A program made the translations under genes and the position numbers. From assembly GCF_019393635.1 (NCBI RefSeq), contig NC_057861.1:85243827-85307826 (forward strand): a stretch of DNA of 64,000 bases, given 5' to 3'. This DNA comes from Dromiciops gliroides. Its lineage: Eukaryota; Chordata; Mammalia; Microbiotheria; Microbiotheriidae. Below are positions 44,945 to 56,275 of the stretch, in pieces. The stretch's first letter is position 1. Each line of letters opens with the position of its first letter. Under the pieces are notes generated by a model. That model had not been told where the DNA came from and did not search any database. It was given only the letters and a program-made list of their open reading frames with translations.

Positions 44945-45190
44945 TGATCCAACAACAGCAACATCTAGGATTTATTTAGCACTTTAAGGTTCACAAAATT
45001 CTCTATACATATTAGTTCATTTTGGACTCACAACAACCCTGTGAAGTGGGTGCTATTATCATTCCCATTTTACAGTTGAGAAAACTGAGGCAGACAGAGG
45101 TTAAGTGACTTGCCCAGGGTCACACAGTTAAGGAAGAATCTGAGGCCAGATCTGAACTCAGATCTTCCTGACTCCAGGCCTAGGACTTTC
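44945..45190 (+). repeat. CORE-SINE (MIR/THER type)
   Basis: CACTTTAAGGTTCACAAAAT, CACAACAACCCTGTGAAGTG, AAGTGACTTGCCCAGGGTCA. Confidence 0.8.
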
Positions 45191-45429
45191 TTTATTCACT
45201 GTGGATAATTTTACAAGTAATGTAAAGTTTCCCTGTATACATCTGTGATGAGTAAAACTATATGTGGTTGCCCTATAATTTTCTCACACATTAATAATTA
45301 ATTTTCCTGGATAGAAAAAAATGACTAGTCTTAGAATAAACTTTGCATTTAAAAGATAACCGTTAAACATAGAATTAAGCTTGTATGCTAGAAATATATG
45401 AAATAATAGTAACACTTAAGTAGGCTAAA

Positions 45430-45670
45430 AACTAATACTGGTAACTAGCATTGGTATTGCACTTTAAAGTTTGTAAATCAATGTCCACAGATCTCTTTTG
45501 ATTCTCACAACAACCCTGGGAGGTAGGTGTTATTATCATCATCCCCTTTTCAATAAAGAGGAAACAGGCAGCAGAGGTTAAGTGATTTGCCTTAGGATCA
45601 CACAGCTAGTATCTGAAGCAAAATTTAAACTCGTGGTTCTTCCTGAATCCAATTCTCACTACTATTGTAT
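45430..45670 (+). repeat. CORE-SINE (MIR/THER type)
   Basis: GATTCTCACAACAACCCTGG and AGAGGTTAAGTGATTTGCC. Confidence 0.78.
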
Positions 45671-45674
45671 TTAG

Positions 45675-46435
45675 CCATTGATCTCACGCTTTGATATAAC
45701 AAAGCTGCTTCTCCTGATAAGCCTGACCAGAGATCAATGCACTGACCACTTCACATCAAAGAACCTAAAACCAAGAGTCATGGGAATAGCAGTGACCACC
45801 AAACCTGCTTCTGGTCCAGCTTTCACAGTCATTACTAAGGAGGGGCCCACCTTTCCCATTCCCACCCGTGACAACTGCTAGATAAACACCAACAGGCAGA
45901 TGAACAGGGGAGGCCTGTGAGTGGCAGCATCGCTCCCTGCCCTCACCCCCAGACCACCAGTTCAAGCCTTACAGTCATCCTCCTGTGGAGTAAATCCTGA
46001 GGACAAGGGGGCAGCCGTGTTTACTGACTGCCACCCAAAGCAGGAGACAGCGGGTAGCATTGGGCCTGGCAAGGTAAAGTGACATCATCATGACCATGTC
46101 CACCATGTCCCCTCAGACCCCGACGGAGACAGCCCAGGACCTTGAACCTGACAGCTCTGGGAAGAGCAACTCTTCCAGCCCAGTGCCCTCAGCCATCCTC
46201 TAAAGGAAGCAACTGGAGAGGCGGCCTGGCCACTGCTCCTATGGGTACTAAAGTAACTTCTTTCAAAGACCCGGGAAAGAGAATTCCTGTCACCAAAGTC
46301 CTTGCCCCGTCAAATGGTTCAACATCAGAAGCTGATATGGTTTTTTTCAGTGGAAATGACATTAAAGAAGCATGACCATCTCTTTCGTTGCTGCACCCTG
46401 AGGCCCATAGGACTCCATCAGACTTGTGGCTGAAC
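45675..46435. other. GC-richer unidentified segment, possible retrocopy
   Basis: About 0.75 kb clearly richer in G and C than its surroundings and without recognised repeats. Short frames on the plus strand have mixed composition, e.g. a Ser/Thr/Pro-rich stretch around 46095-46200, all closed by stops. It lies in a DENND3 intron (43522-47712). I do not recognise a parent gene. Confidence 0.3.
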
Positions 46436-46439
46436 CTAT

Positions 46440-46560
46440 CCCTATGTGTTGTCTCCCCCATTAGAAGGTGAGCCTCTTGAGACCAGGGACTGTCCTATTT
46501 CCCCATGTGTATTCCCAACACTTAACAAAGTGTTGTGTGTACAGTAAGGACTTAATAAAT
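46440..46560 (+). repeat. L2 3' end
   Basis: GAGCCTCTTGAGACCAGGGA to GTAAGGACTTAATAAATGG. Confidence 0.75.
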
Positions 46561-46754
46561 GGCTCTTTAAGGGGAGGGGCAGAGAGGTGCTGCTTTATGG
46601 TTCTGACCTCTTTTAGTTACCAAACAGAGAGAATCTTGGTTTCAAAGGCCCCTGGACTTTTTCCTTGTTCCCCAACTCTCTTGGATTAGCTGGTCTCATC
46701 CACCTGAGAGAAGAACCCATCTCTATAGGAAGGATTCTTTGAAGGAATCTAGAG

Positions 46755-46970
46755 ATATCACCATCACAGGATCCTAGATTTAGAGCTGAACAGGATCTTA
46801 AGAGGACATCAAAGCCAACCCCTTCATTTTACTGATGAAGAAACTGAGGTGCAGAGGGTCATTGACCTTCCCAAGCATCTCACAGGCAGCAAGTATATAA
46901 GGAAGAATATGACCTAGGTCTTCCTGACTCTAAGTTCTCTACCCATTGTGCCATCTTGCTACTAAAGGAA
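46755..46970 (+). repeat. CORE-SINE (decayed)
   Basis: TTTTACTGATGAAGAAACTG and CCTAGGTCTTCCTGACTCTA. Confidence 0.6.
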
Positions 46971-47264
46971 AAATCCGAGCACCATTGCTTCATACCCCAA
47001 CTGGACGTCTCATCTACCACTGTAAGAGTGTGGTGGTAACCACATTTGTATTTGAAGAACATCTTTAGGACACCTGCCAGTCTTCTCAAGGACCTTCCTC
47101 CTTGACTGCTGCTATGAGGGAAGGGGTTAGGATCTGAGAAAATCCTGAGGACTATGGGAAATATGAAAGGCTCCTAGTGATTAAGGCTTTTCTGGATGTT
47201 AGGAAGAGAGTTAGCCCTGGGGAAGGAGAGCATCTTACTGTCCTGAACCTTACATAGTACTCAT

Positions 47265-47640
47265 TTTAAAATATTAATATTATTTTATTTTCCCCAGTTA
47301 CATATAAAGGCAATTTTTCTCTCTCTCTTTTTTTTTTTTTTTGCAGGGCAATGGGGGTTAAGTGACTTGCCCAGGGTCACACAGCTAGTAAGTGTCAAAT
47401 GTCTGAGGCCGGATAAAGGCAATTTTTAATACTAATTTTTTACAATTCTGATTTCAACTTTTCTCTTTCCCTACTTTGCTTCCCCCCACTCCCTGAGACA
47501 GAAAGTGATTTCATATAAGTTATACATGTTCAGTCATCTAGCACTCACTTTCATGAAGTGAAGGTGCCCCCTCTGCCATGACTCTAGTTCTTCCCACCTC
47601 CTTGTGATTATGGTTCTGTACTGTGATCAATCTCTTGACA
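47265..47640 (-). repeat. Marsupial L1 3' end, split by truncated SINE
   Basis: TTTTCCCCAGTTACATATAA, then TTTCATATAAGTTATACATG after the SINE. Confidence 0.65.
47330..47412 (-). repeat. 5'-truncated marsupial SINE
   Basis: Only the 3' half; stops at GTCTGAGGCCGG. ATAAAGGCAATTTTT duplicated on both sides. Confidence 0.9.
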
Positions 47641-47712
47641 GCTTCAAGTAAGACTCTGGATTTATTCTCACACTAAGACAAGATGAAAAGGTTTCCATGA
47701 CTCCCTCCTTAC

Positions 47713-47972
47713 CTCTATATTTCTGAAGGTGGAGATTTCCACATAGCCAGGTCTTCCTTCTGTAAGCAGGAACAAGCGCTTCTGTGTCATGGCTATTTTC
47801 CCCACTCCGAGGTTTGTTTTCACCGAGCTTGACAGTTTGTAGACACATTCATTTTTATCTAGGTGCTTAATAACCTCAGGTGGAAGATTGACTTCTTGGG
47901 CCTCTGCCTCTGTCTCTTTCCAGTAGTTGTAGAAATCTCTGAATGTTTCAGGGTCAATCTGCTTCTGGTGCC
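47713..47972 (-). CDS. DENND3: DENND3 exon: start of PH-like (PHenn) fold
   Basis: 260 nt, phase 1 in and phase 0 out. The donor is GAG/GTAAGG. The acceptor GAAATTAAG has a weak pyrimidine tract but is the only AG that joins in frame with the preceding exon. It encodes residues 242-328: [20 protein letters not shown], then [19 protein letters not shown] and [20 protein letters not shown]. The last part has the beta-strand pattern of GRAM/PH-type domains (a G-x-L-x-x-T-x-x-R-L-F-like core). It is preceded by a 10.2-kb intron full of repeats. Confidence 0.94.
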
Positions 47973-48071
47973 CTTAATTTCAAAGGGAAATTCCTCTTAA
48001 AATTAGAGCCATCATGACATTCTATAAAACTCCAGACTTTCATGTAAGCTCATCAAAATGGCAAGATAATG

Positions 48072-48470
48072 CTCCAGTCAATCTGGTTCTATGATAATGA
48101 GATTTCTAAATGTTGCATGCCAGGTCTTTATCTGGATCCATAAACTCTCAAATTAGTTGTTCTATGACAAGGACATCTCTAAATGTTCTAGCCTAGGTAG
48201 TTAACCTGGAGCATGCATCCTTATGTCAATAGCTCTATGAGAATGACATTGCTAAGTGTTCTAGATCAGGGATTCTAGGCCAGTAGGTGGATCCATGTAC
48301 TCTCTAGTCAGTAATTCTTTAAGAATGTCATCATCAAATGTTGTAGACCAAGTCCTTAATCTGTATGAAGATCCTTCATTAGATCTGGTTCATTTAATCT
48401 GTAAATGACATCGCTAAATGTTCTAGGCCAAAAGTTCTTTACCTGGGGTCCATGGACTTGCTAGATATAG
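48072..48470. repeat. Decayed tandem repeat, five units of 73-82 bp
   Basis: A CTAAATGTTCTAG-like core recurs at about 48108, 48181, 48254, 48336 and 48416, each preceded by TCTATGA/TGTAAATGA..ACAT and followed by a GG-x-CCAT-like block. Units differ at many positions. The last grades into a hAT-like element. Confidence 0.7.
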
Positions 48471-48610
48471 GGGAGGGGAAGAAGTCTGTGAACTTGGATA
48501 GGAAAAATTACATTTTTATTTTAATATATGTGGTTTCTTTTGTAATCCTATGTATTTTCTTTAATACATTCAAAACCTTTATTCTAAAGAGTATCAATAT
48601 GGTGAACCCT
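48430..48610 (-). repeat. hAT-like non-autonomous DNA element
   Basis: TTCTTTACCTGGGGTCCATG then GTAATCCTATGTATTTTCTT, the complement of the internal block seen at 59620-59665. Confidence 0.55.
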
Positions 48611-48728
48611 TGGGAATGAGAAGCTATCATGCTACTTAAGGTTGAACAGGACCCATGTTGGAAGGGAACAGATCAATGCTTCTGTGCAAATCAGCAGTAG
48701 AACTGGTCCAATTAAGAAGCCCCTGTAT

Positions 48729-48890
48729 TGGGGGCCACTAGGTGATGCAGTGGATAAAGCACCAGCCCAGGATTCAGGAGGACCTGAGTTCAAAGCCGGC
48801 TTCAGACACTTGACACTAGCTGTGTGACCATGGGCAAATCACTTAACCCTCACTGCCCTGGAAAAAAACAAAAAAACAAAAACAAACAAA
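48729..48890 (+). repeat. tRNA-derived marsupial SINE
   Basis: Full-length with small internal loss. AAGAAGCCCCTGTATT duplicated. Confidence 0.92.
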
Positions 48891-48904
48891 AAAAAGAAGC
48901 CCCT

Positions 48905-49545
48905 GTATTTCCATTCTGAGCAAAATAGGAACACCAAATATAAAAACAAAACAAAACATTTACGTAAAAAGATATATAGAGAAGATGAAATCAAGGGTAG
49001 ATAAAAGGATAAATTTTAAAATGTGGAATGATCCTATAAGAATAATGCTAAAGTACAGAATGAGTTGAGGCTGGCTAGGAAAGTTAACAAAAACAAAATG
49101 ATGGGGTTTTTGTTGCCTTATCTTGGAGAAGAGGAAGATCAAAGTAGAGATAAGATGATTGCTTAGGACTGATGGGATGATAACTGATGACAGAGACAGC
49201 AGAGCCGTTCAGCTCTCATTTTGCTTGTTTTTTGTGCCAAGGGAGGAAAAAAACAAACAAACCACAGAACAAAAAGACAAGGAGCTGAAACACAAGAAAA
49301 TTGAAAAGAGAAAAGATGAGAGCCAATTCACCTTGTCCTGATATACCACAGTATAGGGTACTAAAAAGGATAGGCAGATATGAGTGCTGAGTCACTAGAT
49401 AGGTAAACACAGAGAAGAGGACTGGATAAGTGCAAAAAGCGTCCACTTTAATAACAAGAAGAAAATGGAGTTCTGACTTTGATGCTTGGCAAAAGTCTAG
49501 ATTGTATTACTAAAGGGATGGTTAATGAATATCTAGAAAAGGAAA
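48905..49545. other. A-rich intronic sequence, no feature recognised
   Basis: Possibly the decayed front of the following CR1/L3 element, but I cannot show it. Confidence 0.35.
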
Positions 49546-49549
49546 CAGT

Positions 49550-50060
49550 AATCACAAAGAGCCAGTGTGACTTCATCAAGAACAAGTCATGTCAAAAAAA
49601 AGTTTTAAGACTTTGATTGGCAAAACAACACACTACAATTCCAGAGTCCATATGAGGACTGCACAAATGAACTAGGATTCTTTAGCCTGGAAGAAGAAAA
49701 CTCAGGATGAACATGACTGCTTTCAAGTATCTGAGGGCTTATCATACAGAAGATTAGCCTTGAACAGAAGAAACAGCAGATCTAGGGATGATGGGTAGAA
49801 GGTACAGAGAGGAAAATTTGGTCTTGATGTTAGGAAAAACTTCCTAACAATTAGAGTTGTCCAGAAGTGGAAAGGTCTACCTCTGCAGGTACTGGGTCCT
49901 TCCTTCCATCCCAACCACGTGGAGGTCTTTAAGCCAGGACTGGATGACTCGTTGCTGGCTATGTCATAGAGGGGGGTTCTTTTTTCAGCTATGGCTTGGA
50001 TGAAATGGCCATTGAGATCTCTTCCAAATGTGAGATCCTGTGATTCTGTATTTACCAACC
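49550..50060 (+). repeat. CR1/L3 LINE 3' part
   Basis: GCTTTCAAGTATCTGAGGGC, TGATGTTAGGAAAAACTTCC, AACAATTAGAGTTGTCCAGA, GAGGTCTTTAAGCCAGGACT. Typical CR1/L3 3' end. Confidence 0.75.
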
Positions 50061-50779
50061 CAGATATCTAACTTTATCTCTTTGCTGATTTCAATCCCTC
50101 CCCATTTCCCACCCTGAGTTTCCAGGCATCTGGAGAGAAAACAGGATGATGGTACTACTGCCCCTGCATGAAAGCCATCATAGGGCAGTGGAAGTGGGGG
50201 CCTCAGCCAAGAGGTACTTGCCCAATGCTATGACTAGCAAATGAGCCCATTCCTTTTCCAATCCAGCTGATTCAGACATGCCAACTGCTGATGCAAGACC
50301 TCCTACTATTCTGTTCTCTCATGCATATCTAGATCAACTATAATCCACAGTCTCTACTCTTCTCTGACTTTTTTATCTGCCAAGACACTGTTAAACTCCC
50401 TTTTATCTCCTGAACATCATTTTTACTTTCTTTTGCTTATGGTCACTCTCTCTTGTTTATCAAAGAACAAGGTTCACCTGGTTAAAGATCTTTTTTCTTA
50501 ACCCCGACCCCCGTGTCATACCTGGGGATTTCAAAATAAAACTCATGCTGAATATCCTTCAAGCACCATGGCCTTCAATTCATCTACTTTCTCACTTACC
50601 ATGACCTGTAAACTCAATCTACCCAAAAGGTTGGTCATACTTAGAGATTCCCATTAAACGTCACTTCCCTGATCCTGAACTCTGAAATTTACTTTCTGAT
50701 CATAACCTCTTGTTCTTCCATCTCTCCCTCTGCTTTGTTCCTCCTAAACCCATTTTTCATCCTCACCGTGACCTTCAGT
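50061..50779. other. Intronic sequence, nothing firmly recognised
   Basis: Pyrimidine-rich with L2-like wording (for example CATGACCTGTAAACTCAATC) but no secure family. It ends at the solo LTR. Confidence 0.35.
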
Positions 50780-50783
50780 TGCC

Positions 50784-51665
50784 TGTGGAAATTTATTTTG
50801 ATTTGGGGACCCTACTTTTAGGCTGAGATTAGAAAGCCTTGGACCCTCAGGGTCTCCCACTCCTCCTCAGTTTCAGCTGAGCGGAAAAAGCTCTGTGGGC
50901 TATACAAGACCCCAGGTCAGACAGCTGGGGGAAAAAAAAAAAAGCCCCCAGCTCCCTCTGACCTGAGTGGATCCCGGATAGCCTGTGCTGAGGCACGTGA
51001 AACTTGGAGCAACCCCCCCCCACACACACACACACACACCAGCTGCAGCTCTGGCTGGTGGATTAGCTTGGTCTGTGGGGGCGAAGGAAGTCCTGAGATT
51101 TGAGTGGAGAGAAGAAAAGGTATATATAGACCTGGGAGAGGGACTAGGGGGAGAATGGCTGACTAAAGAGGAAGGAGACTCGAGAAAGGACTAGGAGAGA
51201 GGCTGATTAGAGGGGAGCCCGGATAAGGGCGGAGGAGAGTTCTGTTCGGAAAAGGAGAGAGCGGGCTGACAAGGTTACGGGCCTTAATACAAACCAGGGA
51301 AAGTGTAACTTGCCCTGAGGCCGGAGGCGGCTAAGGCCCTTATGGTATTCAAGAAGTTCGAAGCGCAGCAGGTGCGAAAGAGATGCAGTGGAAAGAGACT
51401 GCAGGAAAGCAGTCAGGTTGTACACTTTATTTCCCTGTATTCCTAATTTGAAATAGCATCTCATAAATAAACTCTGCTTTGATTATTTAGTTAGAGGCTT
51501 CTTAATCTTTAGTCTATCAGTTTGGGAGCAGTGTGGTGGAACTTTATAAACGGCCCACATTAAATTAATGAAGTCAGATAGCCAAATAGTCAAAAGTCCC
51601 CAGTTTAGTCCTCCAATTAGATTAGCCCTCAAAATTAAGTTAGTCAATTCAAAAATATTCTAACA
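50784..51665 (+). mobile_element. Solo ERV LTR, family C
   Basis: 882 bp, from TGTGGAAATT to TTCTAACA, flanked by an exact 4-bp TGCC duplication (50780-50783 and 51666-51669). TATATATAG is near 51121 and AATAAA near 51465. 4-bp duplication fits a class I ERV. No second copy in the window and no coding sequence. Confidence 0.85.
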
Positions 51666-51669
51666 TGCC

Positions 51670-52025
51670 CTACTCCTTCTTGTTCTTTCAGTTTCTCATT
51701 TTTTACTTTTCTCTTTTGAAAGCCTTGATCCTATAGTTGATTAGTTTAACTACTGCATTCTGTCCCTCTGTCCCTGTCCCTGTCTGTATCTGTCTCTCTC
51801 TCTCTCCTTGATTCCCCTGTCCTATCATTGCCTTTGGTTTGCCAAACCCTAAATCTTATCTTCCTTCTCCACTTTTATACTTACGCTGCTAAAGGATGGA
51901 CAAGCTAGAGGAAGTCACAAAAATCTACTGATTGGATCAGTTGCAAATTCTGATGCTCATCTCAACCAGAACTTCTCATTGCTGCAGGATGATCCTTTTC
52001 TTCTTCCCTGCTTGACTATCCTGTG
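51670..52025. other. Pyrimidine-rich intronic sequence
   Basis: Contains a TCTGTCTC-type run (51765-51810). Possibly decayed L2; no exon. Confidence 0.35.
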
Positions 52026-52029
52026 AGTC

Positions 52030-52176
52030 TTTTGGGGGGGGGGCAGGGCAATGAGGGTTAAGTGACTTGCCCAGAGTCACACAGCTAGTAAGTGTCAAGT
52101 GTCTGAGCCGGATTTGAACTCGGGGCCTCCTGAATCCAGGGCCGGTGCTTTATCTACTGCACCACCTAGCTGCCCC
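52030..52176 (-). repeat. tRNA-derived marsupial SINE
   Basis: Minus-strand, CCCTGCTTGACTATC duplicated. Confidence 0.92.
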
Positions 52177-52539
52177 ATCCCTGCTTGACTATCACACCCC
52201 TTAAAGCAATCATTCCAAATCTTTTCCTTTTTGCTAATCCTGCCCATCTTCTCTGCAGTAGAGGCTCTCATCTCCTGCCTCCTCTCCACACCTTTAAACA
52301 CACCATATAGCATCTCCTCATTCTCTCCTCTGTAAGGATAAGGGGCCCTTCTTGCCTACACCAAGCCCTCTACAAGTACCCTTGATCCTATTCCCTTCCA
52401 TCTTTTGGGGAAGCTTGTTCTTCTGAAAATTTCCTCTAATTCATGTTTAATTTCTTCCTATCTAACTCCTTTGCTGTTGTCTACTAATATACCCAAGTCT
52501 CCTTCATTCCTCAAAAATCTTCATTTGATATGGTATACC

Positions 52540-53270
52540 AATTCAACCATTCTGTAGAGCAATTTGGAACTATACCCAAAGAGCTATAAAACCATGCATA
52601 CCCTTTGACCAAGCAATATCACTACCAGGTCTGTATTCCAAAGAGAAAAAAAGGACCTACATGTACAAAAATATTTATAGCAGCTCTTTTAGTGGTGGCA
52701 AAGAATTGGAAATTGAGGGGATGTCTATGAATTAGGAAATGCCTGAACAAGCTGTATATAATTGTGATGGAATATTATTGTGCTATAAGAAATAATGAGC
52801 AGGGAGTTCTCAGAAAAACTTGGCAAAACACGAAATGATGCAAAGTGAAATAAATAGAACCAGAAGAACATTGTATACAATAACAGCAATACTGTATGAT
52901 GATCAACAGTGAATGACATGGCTATTCTCAGCAGTACAATGATCCAAGACAATTCTGAAGGACTTATAGTCAAAACTGCCATTCATCTCCAAAGAACTGA
53001 TGCAGTATGAATGTAGATTGAAGCGTGCTCTTTCTTTACTCTTTAAATTTTTCTTTTTTGTCTGTGTGTTCTTTCACAACATGACTAACATTAAACGTTT
53101 TGCATGACTGAATATGCATAATCTATATCAAATTGTTTGCCTTCTTGTGGGGGTGGAGGAGTGAGTAAGAATTGGGAACTCAAAATTTTTTTCAAATGAA
53201 TGATAAAATTATTTTTATAAGTAATTGGGGAAAATTACGTATTACAAATTAAGAAAAATCTTCACTTGAT
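52540..53270 (+). repeat. Marsupial L1 3' end, longest copy
   Basis: Runs from CCAATTCAACCATTCTGTAG through AAGAATTGGAAATTGAGG, AATATTATTGTGCTATAAG, GAACCAGAAGAACATTGTAT to GTAATTGGGGAAAATTACG. No intact reverse transcriptase. Confidence 0.82.
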
Positions 53271-53444
53271 CCCACCCCTTCCGCTGACTACCATGCTTTA
53301 GATCTCTTTTCCCTAACCAAATTCCTGGGGGGAAAAATCATCTACACTCATTTCCTCTATTTGTTCCTTGCAAAACCACTTCCAAAAATCACCACTCTAC
53401 TTGCTTTCTCAAAGGTTAGCAATAATCTTTTAACAGCTAAATCC

Positions 53445-53598
53445 AATTTTTTTTTTTTTGCGCACGGGGCAATGGGGGTTAAGTGACTTGCCCAGGGTCA
53501 CACAGCCAGTAAGTGTCAAGTGTCTGAAGCTGGATTTGAACTCTGGAATTCCTGAGTCCAGGGCCAGTGCTTTATCCACTGCACCACCTAGCCGCCCC
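53445..53598 (-). repeat. tRNA-derived marsupial SINE
   Basis: Minus-strand full-length; interrupts the L2-like sequence. Confidence 0.9.
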
Positions 53599-54386
53599 CC
53601 AATTATCTTTTAACATTCCCTGTTCTCCCTGACCTCTTGATAACTTTTAACTCTCCCCTCCTCTTCTAGTTTCTGTGACAATTCTCTCTCCTGATTCTTT
53701 CTATATCTCTAACTACTCCTTATTCACTTTTTTGTTCATTTTCTTTCTCCTTCCCCCTAAGTGACTGTATACTCCCACACCTTGTTCTCAGAGCTCTTCT
53801 CTTTTCTCTAAGGCATATTTTCTGTTATGGGATCAAATATCTATAAGATACATATTCATACATGTATATGTGTATATATGTGTATGTATATTTGTATTTA
53901 TATGTATTCAGTCCTAATCCTTTTTTAGATTTCCAGTTTCCTATCAACAATTGCCTGCTTTTCTCTACTCCCTTCACTATCATACCCATTTTCTCTAACA
54001 TCCAATCTTTCCCTCTCTACTAACTCCTTCCTTGCTCTTACAAATATGCCCGTGTCTCCCCAACCATTAAGAAAAATTGACTTGATCCAACCACAGCTAT
54101 CCTCCTATCTCTCTCCTCCCCCGCTGTCTAAACTCCTTAAGAAAGCCATGTACACTTAGTTCCTTCCACTTCCTGTCCTTTCAGTCTTCTAAAATCTGTG
54201 CACCCTGGCTTCCAACCTCATCATTCAACCAAAACTGCCCTCTCCAAAGCTAACAACGATCTCTTAATAGTCTGATTTAATTGCCTTTCCTCAAGCTTCA
54301 CCCTTCTCGACATCTCTGCAGTTTTTGACACCATTGATCACCCTCTCCTCCCGGAGGAGAGAGCTCCCTCAGTTTTTGTATTTTCT

Positions 54387-54536
54387 TTCTTTTTTTTGGG
54401 GGGGGGGCAATGGGGTTAAGTGACTTGCCCAAGGTCACACAGCTAGTAAGTGTCAGATGTGTCTGAGGCCAGATTTGAACTCAGGTCCTCTTGAATCCAG
54501 GGCCAGTGCTTTATCCACTGTGCCACCTAGCTACTC
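54387..54536 (-). repeat. tRNA-derived marsupial SINE
   Basis: Minus-strand full-length; interrupts the L2-like sequence. Confidence 0.9.
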
Positions 54537-54649
54537 CCTCTCCTCCACATACACAGTCAGCTCTCTAGCTCAGACCCTTATCTCCTCTTCTCGACTATGG
54601 CAATAGCCTCAAGTCTCCTCAGTCTAATGCAACCCAGTCATACATTCCT

Positions 54650-54850
54650 TAATAAGTGCTTAAGTTTATAAAGTGCTTTTCTCTCAACAGCTCTGTGAGG
54701 CAGGTAGTGAAATACCCTCATTTTACAGAAGAGGAAACTGAGGCTCAAGAAGGTTGAATAACTTTCCCATAATCATGTAACTTTAACATATCTGATCTGG
54801 GATTTGAATCCAGACCTCCTGACTCCAAGAGCATCACTTGATCTACAAGA
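54650..54850 (+). repeat. CORE-SINE (MIR/THER type)
   Basis: TTTACAGAAGAGGAAACTGA and TGATCTGGGATTTGAATCCA. Confidence 0.7.
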
Positions 54851-55089
54851 ACATATCACCTCTTATACAACGCACTCAAATGGACCTTTATTCAGACAAT
54901 TCTACCGCCACTATTCATTTTCTATTAAAAAAACCACACAGAATCATAAACCCTTAGAGTTGGCAAGAACCATGGAGTCCACCTAGTCTAATCACTTCAT
55001 TTTACTGATGACAAAACGGATGTCCCAGAAAGCTGAAATGACTGGCTCACAGTCACTGGCCAGTCAGCTTCAGATCTAGGATGAAAACC

Positions 55090-55330
55090 TAGCTCTCCTG
55101 GCTCGCCAGCATTGAAACAATACGGTTTGGTGCAAAGATCACTAGTCTTTTAGTCCATAAACCTGTACTTGAGTCTCAGCTCTGACATGTATTTGTGGTG
55201 TGACTTTGGGGAAATCGCTTAATCTTTCTGAAGTTAGTTTCCACAGCTGTGAAATAGGAGTAGTAATATTGACACCACCTATCTCAATGGTTAAACCAAG
55301 AAAAGGACTTTGTAAACTTTAAAGGACCCT
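55090..55330 (+). repeat. CORE-SINE (decayed)
   Basis: TTGAGTCTCAGCTCTGACAT, AGTTTCCACAGCTGTGAAAT. Confidence 0.55.
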
Positions 55331-55899
55331 ATCAATGGGAACCTGCCTCCTTACAGGATGTATAGCCTATAATCAGGCCCATTTTGGCTTAAGTGCACTG
55401 AAGGTAGATGCCCAGTCTTAGCTTATTTCAATAGTAAAAATGAGAAGTAATAGTTATTTATGAATAAGAACCAGATAACCCATAGCCTCTTTTTACTTTA
55501 TGGGTCAGAGTTTTGGGGTATTTTTCATTGAGTCTGGTAGTTTTTTATTCATTCATTACCTTCTGATGGCCAAAAGGTGGCACTGCAGTCTCTTCTGCAC
55601 AGAAGAAAGACCTGCTCTTCAGCTTAGCAAGAACAAAGGACCACACGGGAGAATGAGAGTTAGAACCAGGGGACCGGCTTGGGGTATGGGAAAAGGATGT
55701 ACAAATGACACTTGTAAGTTTAATCCACATTCTGAATATCTCCATCACTTTCTTAAGTCTCAATAGTCAACAAAACAATAAATCAAGCCCTGATTCGTGG
55801 CCTTTGTTGATTTGAGGTCTAAATACTCAAAGCAAAAATTTAACAATTTGATCAGCCGGTATGATCCAGCTCCAGCACACCACTATCTAGAACCAACCA

Positions 55900-56275
55900 A
55901 CCTCAATGGCCATCTAGTTTCTTGATGACTCCATTTACAGATAAGGAAACTGAAGGTTTGAGAAGTTAAGTAACCAGCTAAAGGTCACCCAAGTAGTAAG
56001 TCCAAGACCCAGGATTTGAAACCCAACTCAAACTCTTGATTTAAAATCCAGAAACTTTACCACTACAGCTTTTTTGTTTGTTTGGCTGGTTTTGTGGTGT
56101 TGTTGGTTTTTTTTGTCAGGGCAATGAGGGTTAAGTGACTTGCCCAGGGTCACACAGCTAGTTAAGTGTCAAGTGTCTGAGGCTGGATTTGAACTCAGGG
56201 ACTCCTGAATCCAGGGCCAGTGCTTTATCCGCTGCCCCACCACTATAGCTTTCACACAAAATAAGCATTCATATT
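55900..56275 (+). repeat. CORE-SINE fragment with SINE inside
   Basis: TTTACAGATAAGGAAACTGA at 55932. A minus-strand marsupial SINE lies at about 56077-56245 with CCACTAYAGCTTT duplicated. Confidence 0.8.

Larger units (their letters stand above)
53330..54640 (+). repeat. L2-like element, interrupted by two SINEs
   Basis: TTTGACACCATTGATCACCC, CTCCAAAGCTAACAACGATC and TCGACTATGGCAATAGCCTC are L2-type motifs. A TATG/TGTA-rich run lies at 53850-53910. Confidence 0.6.

Noticed and set aside
46142..46461. Plus and minus frames in the GC-richer segment as a real gene
   Set aside because: Short, no splice sites or family match; kept only as an unidentified segment.
52540..53270. Active L1
   Set aside because: Only the 3' end is present; no open reverse-transcriptase frame.
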